64,000 nt of DNA from Hymenobacter sp. BRD67 (GTDB taxonomy: Bacteria; Bacteroidota; Bacteroidia; Cytophagales; Hymenobacteraceae). Positions 1 to 9,381 of the stretch are shown here, in pieces; position 1 is the first letter of the stretch; the number at the start of each line of letters is the position of its first letter. The notes beneath the pieces are model-generated. The model had not been told where the DNA came from. It saw only the letters and a program-made list of their open reading frames with translations, and ran no database searches. The stretch is taken from assembly GCF_013256425.1 (NCBI RefSeq), contig NZ_CP053904.1, forward strand, positions 2,914,001-2,978,000, in the 5' to 3' direction. The translations under genes and the position numbers were made by a program.

Positions 1-191
1 ACGAATGGAATTCGGAAGAAGCCCGCGAAGCCGGTCGTAAAGGCGGCGAAGCCAGCCACGGCGGCGGTAACCAGGGTGGCAACCAGGGCGGTGGTGGCCA
101 GCGCGGCGGCTCCTCGGAGCAGCATGCCGAAGCCGGCCGCAAAGGTGGCGAAGCGAAAGCCCGCAACAACGAAGGCGGCAATAACCGCTAG
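1..191 (+). CDS. KGG-repeat stress-induced protein, 3' end only
   Basis: The reading frame is open from the window edge to the TAG at 189-191. The visible 62 residues are very rich in Gly, Asn, Gln and Lys and contain the repeated motif AGRKGGE twice, separated by a glycine/glutamine-rich spacer. This is the signature of the small hydrophilic KGG (stress-induced acidophilic repeat, YciG-like) proteins of the general stress response. The start is outside the window. A DUF892 stress protein at 8.7-9.2 kb is of a type often found near KGG genes elsewhere, but it is too distant here to be an operon partner. The family call is firm; the molecular role is unknown. Confidence 0.8.
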   Translation, partial: EWNSEEAREAGRKGGEASHGGGNQGGNQGGGGQRGGSSEQHAEAGRKGGEAKARNNEGGNNR

Positions 192-259
192 CCTGCACCC
201 GCAGCCAGCAGTCGGCCGGAGCGATGACACCTTCCGGCGCTAGCTAGCTGTGCTTCAGG

Positions 260-308
260 GGCCCCACCAGCAATAGTCCATTCCGGGCCGCTGCTAGTGG
301 GGCCTTTT
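260..308 (+). terminator. Rho-independent terminator after the KGG gene
   Basis: The arm GGCCCCACCAGCA (260-272) pairs with TGCTAGTGGGGCC (292-304) with one mismatch. A TTTT run follows at 305-308. It lies about 70 bases after the KGG stop codon and before the kinase gene. Confidence 0.75.
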
Positions 309-415
309 GCCAGCCCAATACCTTATTGTTCAACTATTAAGCAACAACGACTCTCCCATTCCAGAATTCTGGCACCAGCCATACCTTTACGGACTTACCT
401 ACCTGCTCAACTCGC

Positions 416-3400
416 ATGGAATCCACGCCCAACGCGTTGCTACCTCCGCCTTTGCCAGGAAACTCACTCGCGGCCGAGGCGCTGCTTGATGCGCTGCCCT
501 GGGGGTGCTGGTAGTAGATGAGCAGCACATTATCAGGCAGGTAAACCAGCAGGCGGCCCGCTGGTGCGGTACCCAGCCAGCGGCGCTGCTGGGCCAGCCG
601 CTAAGCGAGGCCAGCTTACCACCCGCCGTGAGCGCAACCCTGCTGCAGCTGCTGGAGCCAGACGAAGCACCACCCCGCGAGGTATTTTTACCGGAGAAGG
701 AACAGTGGATTACCCTTTCGGCCGCCCGCCAGCCCGGCGGCTGGGCACTGTATTGGCAGGATATTACTCCCCAAAAGCAGCGTGAGCAGCAATACCAGGC
801 CCTGGCCGACAACATGCCCGATGTACTTACGCGCTGGACGCCCGACCTGCGCCTGCGCTACGCCAATGCTGGCTTTGCCAGTAAGGCCGGGCAGCCAGTA
901 AGCACCTTGCTAGGCCGCACGTTTAACGAAATGGACGCCCCGGCCGACATCGCGGGCCCCTACATGGCAGCCCTACAGCGCGTATTTGACACCGGCCAGC
1001 CGCAGGAGCACTATAATTCGTATTCCGGGCCGCAGGGCACGGCTTATTTCTACTCGCGCCTGGTACCCGAGCTGCGCGACGGCAAAATTGAAACCGTGCT
1101 CGGCATTGCCCGCGACATCACGGAGCTCAAAAATACCCAGGCCGAAGCGCTGCGCCTGCGCGATAGCCTGATGCAACACGCCACCGACAAGTACCACGCC
1201 CTGTTCTACACGATGGACCAGGGCTTTTGCTTGCTGGAAGTACTGTTTGAGGAAACGGGGCAGCACGCCGTTGACTACCGCTACCTGGAGTCGAACCCGG
1301 TATTTGCGCAGCAGTCAGGCATGCCGGCTGACGTGCAGGGCAAAACTATACGGGAGCTGATACCTGATCTGGAACCGTTCTGGTTCGACACTTTTGGGCA
1401 GGTAGCCCGCACTGGCTCAACGGTGCGCGTAGAGCGCAGCGTGCCGCAGCTAGGCCGCTGGTTCGACATGCACGCCTTTCGGGTGGGTGCCCCGAAGCCC
1501 GGCAGGTGGCGGTGCTCTTCAACGACATCACCGGGCGCAAGGAGCGCGAGCAGCAGGTACGCCACGCCTTCGAAGCCAACACGTTCCGGCTGCGGCTGGC
1601 CGATGCCCTGGGCCCGCTGGCCGACCCCAGGGCCATTCAGCAAACCGTAACGCGCCTGGCCCGGCAGCACTTCGCGGCCGACCGCTGCTTTTACTGCGAA
1701 GTTGAAGGCAGCCGGGTCGTTATTCGGCGCGACGCGGCTAGCGACGGGCTGCCTTCGGTGGCCGGCACTTACTTATTAACCAATTTTGCCCCGATGCAGG
1801 CAGCTATCGAAGCCGGGCAGCCGTTTAGCGTGCGCGACGTGCGCCAGGACGAGTCGGTGGATGAAAGCCTGCGCCGGCTCTGCGTGCAGCTGCAAATTAT
1901 CTCTTACCTCAATGTGCCCGTCATCAAAAACGGGCAGCCCGTGGGGGTGCTGTGCCTGGTGCAAAGTACGCCCACGAATGGGCTGCGCTCGATGTGGCCC
2001 TGGCCACCGAAGTAGCCGAGCGCACCTGGGCCGCGGTGGAGCAGGGCCGCGCCCAAGAAGCCCTGCGCCTGAGTGAGGCACGCCTGTCGCTGGCCCTGCA
2101 GGCTGGCCGCATGGGCAGCTTCGAGTGGACCTCTGAGAGCAACCGCATCAGCTTGTCGGCCATGTCGGAAGAAGTGTTGGGCTTGCGGCCCGACACACCC
2201 ATCGCCACCAGTGAGGCTTTTTTTGAGCTGGTGCATCCCGAAGACCGGGACCGCCACCAGGCTGTGTTTAACCAGGCGGGCCGCACAGGCGAGGACTTTC
2301 ACAGCATTTTCCGCATTGTGCGCCCGCACGACGGGGAAGTACGCTGGATAGAGGAGCGCGGGCAGGGCAACCCCGAGCCCAGCCTGGGCGGTATTTGCCT
2401 GCGGGGCGTGCACTGGGATGTGACCGAGGCCATACTGACTCAGCAGCAGCTGGCTGGGTTCAACAAGGAGCTGGAGCAGCACGTGGCCCGTCGTACCCAC
2501 GAGCTACAAGCCAGCCACGACCTGCTCCAGTCGGTTTTCGATACTAACCTGATTGCCATGTCGGTGCAGGAAGCGGTGCGCGACGACAACGGGGCCGTGC
2601 TGGACTTTCGCCTGCGGCTGGTGAGCCGGGAGCTGGCGCGCGCAACCGGCCGCACCGACCTGGTAGGCAAGCTCTACGCGCAGGAATATCCGGGTATTCG
2701 CGAAGTCGGTATCTTCGACCTGGCCATGCGAACCCTGGAAACGGGCGAGCCCCAGGGTATGGAATATTACTATCCTTATGAAGGCTTTGACAAGTGGTTT
2801 GCCTGCCAGTTTGTGAAGCTGGGCGACGGCGTGGTAGCCACCAACCTCGACATTACCGAGCGTAAAACGGCCGAGCAGGAGCGCATGAAAAACCTGCGCC
2901 TGCTGGAGCAGGCCGAGGCCGTAGCGGGCCTGGGCAGCTGGGATTACGAGCTGGCCACGAGCACCATGCGCTGGTCCGATGGCATGTACCAGCTCTTTGG
3001 CTGGCCCCTGGGCCAGGCCGTAGCGCCCGCTTCTTACCTGGAAGTGGTGCTGGCCGAAGACCAGGCCCGGGCCCGGCAGCTGGTGCACCGCCTGGCCTCC
3101 GGCACGGGCGACTTCGAAGAAATCCTGCGCCTGCAAGTAGGAGGGACCGTTAAAACGGTGCGCATGAAAGCCGTCGTATTTTACGACGAGCAGGGCCTTG
3201 CCGTGCGCGTGCTGGGCGTAGACCTGGACATCAGCGAGTTGCAGCGCCTGGAGCTGGATAACCTGCACCTGCGTCTGCGGCAGCAGCGGGCCTTGTTTGA
3301 GGCCGTGCAGGCCGCCCAGGAGGCTGAGCGCAAGCGCATGGCCGAGAGCCTGCACAACGGCGTTGGCCAGATTCTGTACGCCACCAAGCTGCACCTCGAC

Positions 3401-3942
3401 CGGCTCTACGCCCCGCTGCTGGGCACCGACCCCACCCTGGTAGCGGCTCACCGCGAGGCCGACCGGCTATTGGGCGAGGCAATTCGCCAAACCCGCGCCC
3501 TCTCGCACGAGCTGGTGCCTATGGTGCTGGAAGAGTTTGGCCTGGCCGCCGCCCTGCACGACATCAGCACTAAGCTGAGCACGCCCCAGCTGCGCCTGCA
3601 CTTCCTGGTCGAGCTCGATGACACCCCTCCCCGCTCGCCCCATCGCTGCAAATGGCTATTTACCGCATGGCCCAGGAGCTGGCCCAAAACATCATCAGGC
3701 ACGCCCACGGGGCCACCGAGGCCAGCCTGGAGCTGGAAACCATGCCCGGCTGGGTGCTCTTGCGGGCCGAAGACAACGGCCCTGGCTTCGCGCCGGCGCC
3801 GGCCGTGCACCACGGCCTGGGCCTACGCAGCATTCGTGACCAGGTGATTCTGCTCGGGGGACAAGTAGAAACCGGCTCCGTCACCACTGGCGGAGCCTAC
3901 GTACGCATTCGTATTCCCTTCCCCATTCCTGAACCGCTATGA
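416..3942 (+). CDS. Multi-PAS/GAF sensor histidine kinase (HisKA_3 type), four apparent frameshifts
   Basis: This is a soluble NarL-type sensor kinase of about 1176 residues when read across four frame breaks. Domains in order: PAS units at roughly 20-110, 125-245 and 250-370; a GAF domain (390-525); three more PAS units (550-675, 700-820, 830-945); a HisKA_3 dimerisation domain with the phospho-acceptor in ESLHNGVGQ (about 980); and a C-terminal HATPase with NIIRHAHG and EDNGPGF. I see no membrane segment. I chose ATG 416 because MESTPNALL runs into the conserved sequence once one G is restored at 501-505. The other breaks are at C runs 1490-1493, 1971-1973 and 3629-3632; each is repaired by adding one C. 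The stop overlaps the regulator's start (ATGA), so the two are co-translated partners. A possible -7 element, TACCTTTA, lies at 382-389. Confidence 0.85.
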
Positions 3943-4579
3943 TACGCCTCTTTCTCGTTGATGACCACACCGTGCTGCGCCACGGCCTGCGCGCACTCTT
4001 TCAGCAAGCCGGCGAGCTGGAGATTGTGGGCGAGGCCGAAGACGGCGAGCAGCTGCTTGCCCAGCTGCCCACTACCCCTGCGATGTGGTGCTGCTCGACC
4101 TGCATATGCCCGTGCTCGACGGCCTGGCCACCACCCATCGCCTGCGTGCCGAATTCCCCGACGTGCGGATACTGGTACTGTCGATGGTTGACAATGAGCG
4201 CGCTATCGGGCAGGTGCTGGCGGCCGGGGCCCACGGCTACGTGCTAAAAAACGCCGGCCACGATGAAATAACCGGGGCCGTGCGCGCCGTGGCCGCCGGC
4301 CGCCGCTTTCTATGCTCGGAGCTGGGCTTGTCGATGCTGGAAAAATTGCTGGTCGGAATTCCTGAGCCCGCCGCCAGGCCTACGGGTGGCCTCACGGCCC
4401 GCGAGCAGGAGATTCTGCAGCTGGTGGCCGACGGCATGACTACCGCCCAAATAGCAGAGAAGCTATATACAAGCCCGCGTACGGTGGAAACGCACCGCCA
4501 GAATATCATGGAAAAAACCGGGGCCAAGAATACTGCCACGCTAATAAAAATCGCTGCCAACCAGGGTTTGCTGAAATAA
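3939..4579 (+). CDS. LuxR/NarL-family response regulator, one apparent frameshift
   Basis: This is the DNA-binding response regulator partnered with the upstream kinase. The receiver domain begins MIRLFLVDDHTVLRHGL, with the phosphorylated Asp in VVLLDLHMP. A C-terminal GerE-type helix-turn-helix follows (LTAREQEILQLVADGM, then SPRTVETHRQNIMEK). The frame breaks at the C run 4075-4078: restoring one C gives QLPTTPCDVVLLDLHMP and a single 214-residue protein of normal length. The start overlaps the kinase stop by four bases. The genes it controls cannot be read from the window. Confidence 0.88.
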
Positions 4580-4612
4580 GGCTGGCGGGGAGCCTATGCC
4601 TTATTTCAGCAA
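4568..4612 (+). terminator. Perfect 15-bp hairpin across the regulator's stop codon
   Basis: TTGCTGAAATAAGGC (4568-4582) is the exact reverse complement of GCCTTATTTCAGCAA (4598-4612), with a 15-base loop. The left arm contains the last codons and the TAA (4577-4579) of the response regulator. No T tract follows, so it may be a processing or 3'-protecting stem, or a small fold-back repeat, rather than a classical terminator. Confidence 0.5.
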
Positions 4613-4930
4613 GTATCGCGCTCGTGGCAACCTCTCCTGTTGGCCCAAAACGGGTATAAGTACGGAGCTTACCGATTTATACGGAACAAAAAACCCGTAT
4701 AAAACTACCAGCTGGTGCTTGATAGTCAGCCGTAAAACCGGGCAGACGCCTGTTTTTATCCGCTTGCTGATAGCAGCAAAACTTGCCGCGCAGCTAGCCA
4801 CCGGCCTTGGTATTCCTGGCCCTGGAAGGTGCTTCGACAAGCGGACACCACTTAAACAGAAGAGTCAATCCTGAATTTTCAGGCTTCCTGCACGGCTTCT
4901 GTACCTACCCACTCCAAAGCTATTTTCACT
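4613..4930. other. Gene-free interval with a small AT-rich hairpin
   Basis: I see no convincing gene here. A 92-codon open frame (4596-4874) has no recognisable protein character. TTTATACGG (4676-4684) and CCGTATAAA (4695-4703) form a 9-bp stem with an A-rich loop. A related GGGTATAA motif lies just upstream at 4652-4659. The block may carry a promoter for the small gene at 4931, but I could not identify clear boxes. Confidence 0.4.
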
Positions 4931-5188
4931 ATGCCTCTGCATCCTGAATTAGACAAAAAGCTAAGCAAAATCTACGAGCCCAAAACCACCATCGACGACG
5001 TGTTTAAAGGCTACGATATCACCTTCGTTACCAATGAGCACGGTGAGCCGGTACTGTTGTTTTTTGGCAAGCGCCGCCCCGATGGCCTCATTGCCGGTGA
5101 GCGTTACACGCGCACCATCAAACGCCAGCCGGGCAGCCTGGAAGTTAAATCGAGCCATTGGGATAACCAGGGCAAGATACTGCGCTAG
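4931..5188 (+). CDS. Small conserved-looking protein of unknown function (85 aa)
   Basis: An 85-residue, soluble, mixed-charge protein beginning MPLHPELDKKLSKIYEP. It has no signal peptide, membrane segment or cysteines. Codon use matches its neighbours: G/C is strongly preferred at third positions. The central stretch (ITFVTNEHGEPVLLFFGKRRPDG) looks like paired beta strands. I do not recognise the family. It stands alone between an intergenic block and a terminator shared with the convergent cyanophycinase gene. Confidence 0.65.
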   Translation: MPLHPELDKKLSKIYEPKTTIDDVFKGYDITFVTNEHGEPVLLFFGKRRPDGLIAGERYTRTIKRQPGSLEVKSSHWDNQGKILR

Positions 5189-5192
5189 TAGC

Positions 5193-5233
5193 CGGCTAAG
5201 CCCGGCGCAGCAGGCACCACGCCGGGCTTACGG
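5193..5233. terminator. Hairpin between convergent genes
   Basis: TAAGCCCGGCG (5197-5207) and CGCCGGGCTTA (5220-5230) form an 11-bp GC-rich stem with a 12-base loop, extended imperfectly by flanking CCGG/CGG. It sits in the 60-base space between the stops of the 85-aa gene (+) and cyanophycinase (-), so it can serve both strands. It lacks a strong T tract. Confidence 0.55.
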
Positions 5234-5248
5234 CCAGCCAACCAGGCA

Positions 5249-6106
5249 CTACTCCGGCTTTTCCAGCGGCGGCTTGCTGGACGCAAAGCCGGGTAGGGTA
5301 AAGCGCTGCCCCTTGGCCAGCAGGTGCAGGCGCAGGTCGCGGATGGAAAAGACCTCGCCGGGCTGCACCTGGTATATAGTATTTTCCCTACATTCGTGGC
5401 CATCGAGCAGCACCACAATGCCATTGCCGATAACTTCCAGCTCGTTGCCTTTGCTGACGAGCACGGCCGTATCCTCTTCCAGGCCCAGGCCGATGCAGCC
5501 GGGATTGGTGGCAATAATCTGCGCCATGCGTACGATACGGCCCCGGGCAATAAAGTGGGTGTCGATAGCCACGTCGCGCAGCAGCTGCAGGCCGGTAGTA
5601 ATGTGGATTTCGTCTTTTACAAAGCCGGAATCGTTGCGGCCCTGGTAAATCATGGGCGTGCTCATGGCGGTGGCCCCGGCGCTGGTGCCCGCTATCACGA
5701 GCGGCTCGCGCAGGTAGCGCTCGGTGAGGCGCTTAAGCAGCAGTGTGCCGCCGATTAAAGCCGTGAGCCGCAGCTGGTCGCCCCCCGTAAACATGACGCC
5801 ATCGGCCCGGTCCAGCATGTCGAGCGCCTCCACGCTATTGGCCTGCTCGCGGCTTTGCACGTTGAGCACTTCGACGTGCTTGACCCCGAAGCCCGTAAAC
5901 ACCTCCACATAGTCCTGCGCCGACTCTTCGGGTATCTCCGAAGCGGTGGGGATGACGACGACGGTATTTTTCTGGTGCAGTTCGTCAACAAAGCGCTCCA
6001 AAATAGATTCGGAGGATTGTTCGCGGTCGGGGCCGTCTTTCCCGCGTTGCTCATGGCCACCGATAACGAGCAGCTTGCCTTTGGGAGTAGGAAACATAGT
6101 AGCCAT
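5249..6106 (-). CDS. cphB: Cyanophycinase
   Basis: A serine exopeptidase of the S51 family that cleaves the storage polymer cyanophycin (Asp-Arg)n to beta-Asp-Arg dipeptides. The 285-residue length is normal. The N-terminus reads KGKLLVIGGHE; the nucleophile motif GTSAGATAMS is present; and GVMFTGGDQLRL and LGLEEDTAVLV are typical family blocks. No signal peptide is visible, so action is probably intracellular. The gene is followed upstream on the same strand by an isoaspartyl peptidase, which would split the dipeptide product. No cyanophycin synthetase is in the window. A second in-frame ATG lies three codons in (5' end 6097). Confidence 0.92.
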   Translation of the reverse strand: MATMFPTPKGKLLVIGGHEQRGKDGPDREQSSESILERFVDELHQKNTVVVIPTASEIPEESAQDYVEVFTGFGVKHVEVLNVQSREQANSVEALDMLDRADGVMFTGGDQLRLTALIGGTLLLKRLTERYLREPLVIAGTSAGATAMSTPMIYQGRNDSGFVKDEIHITTGLQLLRDVAIDTHFIARGRIVRMAQIIATNPGCIGLGLEEDTAVLVSKGNELEVIGNGIVVLLDGHECRENTIYQVQPGEVFSIRDLRLHLLAKGQRFTLPGFASSKPPLEKPE

Positions 6107-6179
6107 GACAAAAAACAGAATTTAAAAAGGTCGCTGGAGCGTAAAATTTAGAGAAGGCCAGCGGGCCGTACCCGCGCCG

Positions 6180-7097
6180 CTACTCATCCTTCCACATGGC
6201 TACTACTGGCTCGCCATCGCCCACGCGGTAGGCACGGCGCATCAGGTTGGAGTTAAATTCTAAGGCAATATTACCTTGCTTGTCGATGGCAATCAGGCCT
6301 TTGTCGCCCTTCAGCTCATCGTCGCGCAGGCTAATGGCGGCCCGGCAGGCTTCGGCCAGCGGCAGGCCTTTGTACTTAACCAAGGCATAAACTTCGTGGG
6401 CCAGCGCGCCGCGCATAATCACCTCGCCGTCGCCGGTGCACGATACCGCGCAGGCCTCGTTGCTGGCGAAGGTGCCGCCGCCCAGGATGGGGCTGTCGCC
6501 CACACGCCCCTTTAGCTTGCCCTCAATGCCGCCAGTGCTTGTGGCTACGGCCAGGTTGCCGGCCTGGTCGAGCGCTACGGCGCCCACAGTATCGTGCCCG
6601 GCCCGGGTCCCCTCCTGCTGCACGATTTCCAGCCACTGCCGGCGGTTTTTTTCGGTCATAAAATAGCTAGGACCCTTCACCGGCAGGTCTTTTTCGAGGG
6701 CCAGCTCTAGGGCACCGAGCCCAGACACACACACATGCGGACTGTGTTCCATCACGGCGCGGGCCAGGCTAATGGGATTTTGCACGTAGGGTACGGCGCT
6801 TACGGCGCCGGCCTTCAGGGTGCGGCCATCCATAATGGCGGCATCCATATTGGCCTCGCCCTGCTGGTTGAGGGCGCTGCCACGCCCGGCGTTGAAGTGC
6901 GGGTTATCTTCGAAGCAGCGCACCACGGCCTCAACAGCGTCGAGGGCAGAGCCGCCGCAGTGCAGGATTTCCCAACCGGCTTGCAGCGCCTGGGCTAGGC
7001 CCTCGCGCTGGGCAGTTTCTTCCTCCGGGCTCAGCTCGCCGGGCTTCAGCGTAACAGCCCCGCCATGGATGACTAATGCATAGGTGCTCGTACTCAT
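6180..7097 (-). CDS. iaaA: Isoaspartyl peptidase / L-asparaginase (plant-type Ntn hydrolase)
   Basis: An Ntn-hydrolase of 305 residues that self-cleaves and hydrolyses beta-aspartyl dipeptides and asparagine. The N-terminus ALVIHGGA is diagnostic. The autocleavage and nucleophile site is the Thr of HDTVGAVALD, followed by STGGIEGKLKGRVGDSPILGGG. The start at 7097 is chosen because its ATG overlaps the stop of the preceding gene (ATGA); a longer frame upstream runs through that gene. With cyanophycinase just downstream, it would finish cyanophycin breakdown to Asp and Arg. Confidence 0.93.
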   Translation of the reverse strand: MSTSTYALVIHGGAVTLKPGELSPEEETAQREGLAQALQAGWEILHCGGSALDAVEAVVRCFEDNPHFNAGRGSALNQQGEANMDAAIMDGRTLKAGAVSAVPYVQNPISLARAVMEHSPHVCVSGLGALELALEKDLPVKGPSYFMTEKNRRQWLEIVQQEGTRAGHDTVGAVALDQAGNLAVATSTGGIEGKLKGRVGDSPILGGGTFASNEACAVSCTGDGEVIMRGALAHEVYALVKYKGLPLAEACRAAISLRDDELKGDKGLIAIDKQGNIALEFNSNLMRRAYRVGDGEPVVAMWKDE

Positions 7098-7513
7098 ACG
7101 TGACCGATAGGGGTTAGCTGCCAAAGCTGCCCGCAGCCCGTGGGCAGGCACTGCAAGCGGTAATAGCCACGCAGAAGCTGGCCCTCAAACTTGAGGCGGA
7201 GTACGCCCTGCGCCAGCTCGGCGCGCAGCGTGGTGGCGGCACCGAGCCGGGTCGAAGCCAGCTGCATGGGGCCGGTTTCGACGCAGGCCAGCGAGTCCAG
7301 CAAGGGCGAGGCCGACAGCAGCCACAGCAGTACCGGGCGCTTGGCCAGTTGCTTCAGCGGCAACGGAATCACCCAGTGGGCAAGGTCTCCTTGGTCATCT
7401 TCGAGCGCCAGCTCGTAGTAGGCAGGCATTTCGGGCGAGTGGCGCACAGCAAATGAGTGAGCGGCCGGGGCAGCCGTCACTGGCTCGTCGGCAAAAGTGA
7501 GGGTGGGATTCAT
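7094..7513 (-). CDS. Small protein resembling the LigD 3'-phosphoesterase domain
   Basis: A 139-residue protein. The order of segments RHSPEMPAYYELALEDDQG, LAHWVIPLPLKQLAKRPV and LKFEGQLLRGYY resembles the 3'-phosphoesterase (PE) domain found at one end of bacterial DNA ligase D. There the same positions hold a His-rich strand, a W-x-V/I-P segment and an F-E-G turn. Several of the PE metal-binding histidines are not evident, so activity is doubtful. It overlaps the isoaspartyl peptidase start by four bases and is probably cotranscribed with it. No ligase or Ku gene is nearby. The assignment rests on pattern only. Confidence 0.45.
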   Translation of the reverse strand: MNPTLTFADEPVTAAPAAHSFAVRHSPEMPAYYELALEDDQGDLAHWVIPLPLKQLAKRPVLLWLLSASPLLDSLACVETGPMQLASTRLGAATTLRAELAQGVLRLKFEGQLLRGYYRLQCLPTGCGQLWQLTPIGHV

Positions 7514-7621
7514 AGAAATCAGGAGAGAACAGACCTGCTTATAACGTACCGCGGGCGATGTGCAGCGATGAGAAAAAGACGTATTTTAACCGGATAAGTC
7601 CGTGTTTTACCCTCCGTGTTT

Positions 7622-8548
7622 CTAACCAGCGGCGGCCTCACTGCCGGCACCGGGCCGATGGGCACAGCGCCATACGCCGTTTTGCAGCCAGCAATCGGCG
7701 GCAGTGCTACCTTCGCGCAGTACCCAGTTGCCGGGGCGGCCCTGCCAGTGCAGGTAGCCATCGGGCCCGGCGCAATGGGCAATGTCGAGTGAGCGCACGT
7801 CGAGTACGTCGGTATCGGGCGACACCTGGTGTACGCGCAGGTGCTCTACGTAATCGAGTGTCAGCTTGCCCGCATCGAGGCAGTTGGGGTGCAGGGCCAG
7901 GTTATGGGCCGGCGAGGCCATAGCTGCCGACGGGTACAGCAGGCCATCAAAGGACTGGCCCAATTGGCAGGCTTCGGCCACGGCAATAGACAGGCGGTAG
8001 TGGTGGCGGTTGTCGTCGGCCACCGTCTTGGTGAAGGTGCTGGTCAGGAACGTGGCCAGGTCGCGGGTTTCGGCCGGTAATTGAGCCAGCGCCTGGCGCA
8101 GCGCCTTTTCGCGGTCCGAGTGCGGGTCGTCGGCACAGGTATCGGCGTAGCCAAAGCTCAGAATACGCAGCGGCTGGCGCGTTTGCCAGCGGCTGATAAC
8201 AATGCCGTCGCCTGGCTGCACGCGGGCCTCAAAAAACGGCGGGTGCCAGGTAGCGCTGCAATAGAACATAGGCTCCCCGGCCCGGTTGGCCCGCTGGTCG
8301 TGGCGCACCGCGGCAGCCGGCGGATACGAGACGTCAGCCAGCCGCTCGGGCAGCGCCTCGCCCAGAATGCCGCGGTACAGCAGCCGGCCGGTGGCCAGCG
8401 TGAGGCAGCGTAAGGACTGGCCTTCGAGCAACTCGCGCACGCGCGCCACCAGCTCGTCGATGGAGTATCGTCGCAAATCAAGATGCTGGAGCGAGGCTAT
8501 TCGGTGCTTAACCAAGGCCGTAGCGGAAGCAGAAGAGCTGGTTGACAT
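7622..8548 (-). CDS. RES-domain-like protein
   Basis: A 308-residue protein. Residues 45-150 contain LLYRGILG, a Y-P-P block, a stretch reading RANRAGEPMFYCSA, and FFEARVQPGDGIVISRW. This follows the RES-family order (R-Y at the start, then R-x-N/GEP-x-FY, then an acidic residue), a fold that degrades NAD+ in RES toxins. The C-terminal half (YPSAAMASPAHNLALHP) resembles the C-terminal part of long RES proteins. No small antitoxin gene is adjacent, so a housekeeping or defence role is as likely as a toxin-antitoxin one. Start MSTSSSAS (8548) is preferred over an ATG further upstream. Confidence 0.5.
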   Translation of the reverse strand: MSTSSSASATALVKHRIASLQHLDLRRYSIDELVARVRELLEGQSLRCLTLATGRLLYRGILGEALPERLADVSYPPAAAVRHDQRANRAGEPMFYCSATWHPPFFEARVQPGDGIVISRWQTRQPLRILSFGYADTCADDPHSDREKALRQALAQLPAETRDLATFLTSTFTKTVADDNRHHYRLSIAVAEACQLGQSFDGLLYPSAAMASPAHNLALHPNCLDAGKLTLDYVEHLRVHQVSPDTDVLDVRSLDIAHCAGPDGYLHWQGRPGNWVLREGSTAADCWLQNGVWRCAHRPGAGSEAAAG

Positions 8549-8585
8549 AGTAAACGGAAGGGCCGGCACAAGCCGGATTTAACCA

Positions 8586-8613
8586 AAAATGCCCGCTGGC
8601 AGCGGGCATTTTT
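8586..8613 (-). terminator. Intrinsic terminator for the DUF892 gene
   Basis: AAAAATGCCCGCT and AGCGGGCATTTTT form a near-perfect stem with a GGC loop. Read on the minus strand, it ends in a T run. It lies about 120 bases after the DUF892 stop and before the RES-like gene. Confidence 0.85.
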
Positions 8614-8730
8614 ATAGTTGACAAAAAGGCTGTTCAGAAAAACTGCAAGCTCATGCTTACCCCTCAGCCGAGCTTGGCGAAGCCGGAGGCAGTTACTATT
8701 CCTAAACAGCTTCAGTGCCGTATGCGTAGA

Positions 8731-9225
8731 CTACAAAGCTTTCTGATTGAGGTAGTTCTTGGCCATGTTGTTGAGCTTGGTGTCGGTGAGCTGCTCCTCG
8801 TCCAGGGTTTGGCGCAGCAAGCCGGCAGCCTGAGTATTACCGAGGCGTTCGGCAAAGTGGGCAGCGGTGCCGTAGCCCGAAATCTCATAGTGCTCAATGC
8901 GCTGGGCAGCAGCAATGAGGGCGGCGTCCATCACCTCATCGGTAGCGCGCTCCGACATGGTTTCCTGCCCTTCGGCAATCAGGCCGGCCATCGCCTTGCA
9001 GGTGTGGCCATCGAGGTCGAGGTCCAGGGACTGACCGATTTTTTCAAGGCGCTCAATCTGCTTTTCCGTTTCGTGCAGGTGCTTGGTAAAGCCGGCTTTC
9101 AGGCGGCTATCCCGGGCTTTTTCGGCCATCAGGGGCAAGGCCTTCACCAGCTGGTTTTCGGCGCTGTACAAGTCTTTCAGCTGCATCTCGAACAAGTCGT
9201 CGAGGGTTTCAAGTTTGTCGAACAT
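8731..9225 (-). CDS. DUF892 ferritin-like stress protein (YciE/YciF family)
   Basis: A 164-residue all-helical protein. MFDKLETLDDLFEMQLKDLYSAENQLVKALP is the classical N-terminus of DUF892. Glu and His residues in ETEKQIERLEKIG and EHYEISGYG are placed as in four-helix ferritin-like bundles. YciF-like proteins are linked to general stress, and the metal site has been seen in structures, but the reaction is not established. The start at 9225 is chosen over an upstream ATG because it gives the family's usual first residues. It is monocistronic, with its own terminator. Confidence 0.88.
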   Translation of the reverse strand: MFDKLETLDDLFEMQLKDLYSAENQLVKALPLMAEKARDSRLKAGFTKHLHETEKQIERLEKIGQSLDLDLDGHTCKAMAGLIAEGQETMSERATDEVMDAALIAAAQRIEHYEISGYGTAAHFAERLGNTQAAGLLRQTLDEEQLTDTKLNNMAKNYLNQKAL

Positions 9226-9381
9226 AAGAAGGAGGATAAGGTAGAAACTGGCGGGTAGCGTCCTCCTGAGCATACGCCCACCCCAGATGGCATCCTATGT
9301 TCAGGCACGGCCTGTAACTTGGTTGAACAAGAAGGAAAGGGACGGAATAAGATTCCACTGTTATGGGGCACTAGAGCCCGT

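Noticed and set aside
416..4579. Programmed ribosomal frameshifting as the cause of the frame breaks
   Set aside because: I saw no slippery heptamer or downstream structure, and the same kind of break occurs in unrelated genes such as ung and uraH. Sequence error is the simpler explanation.
4596..4874. 92-codon open frame after the response regulator
   Set aside because: It starts inside the hairpin, has no protein-like composition and no recognisable motif.
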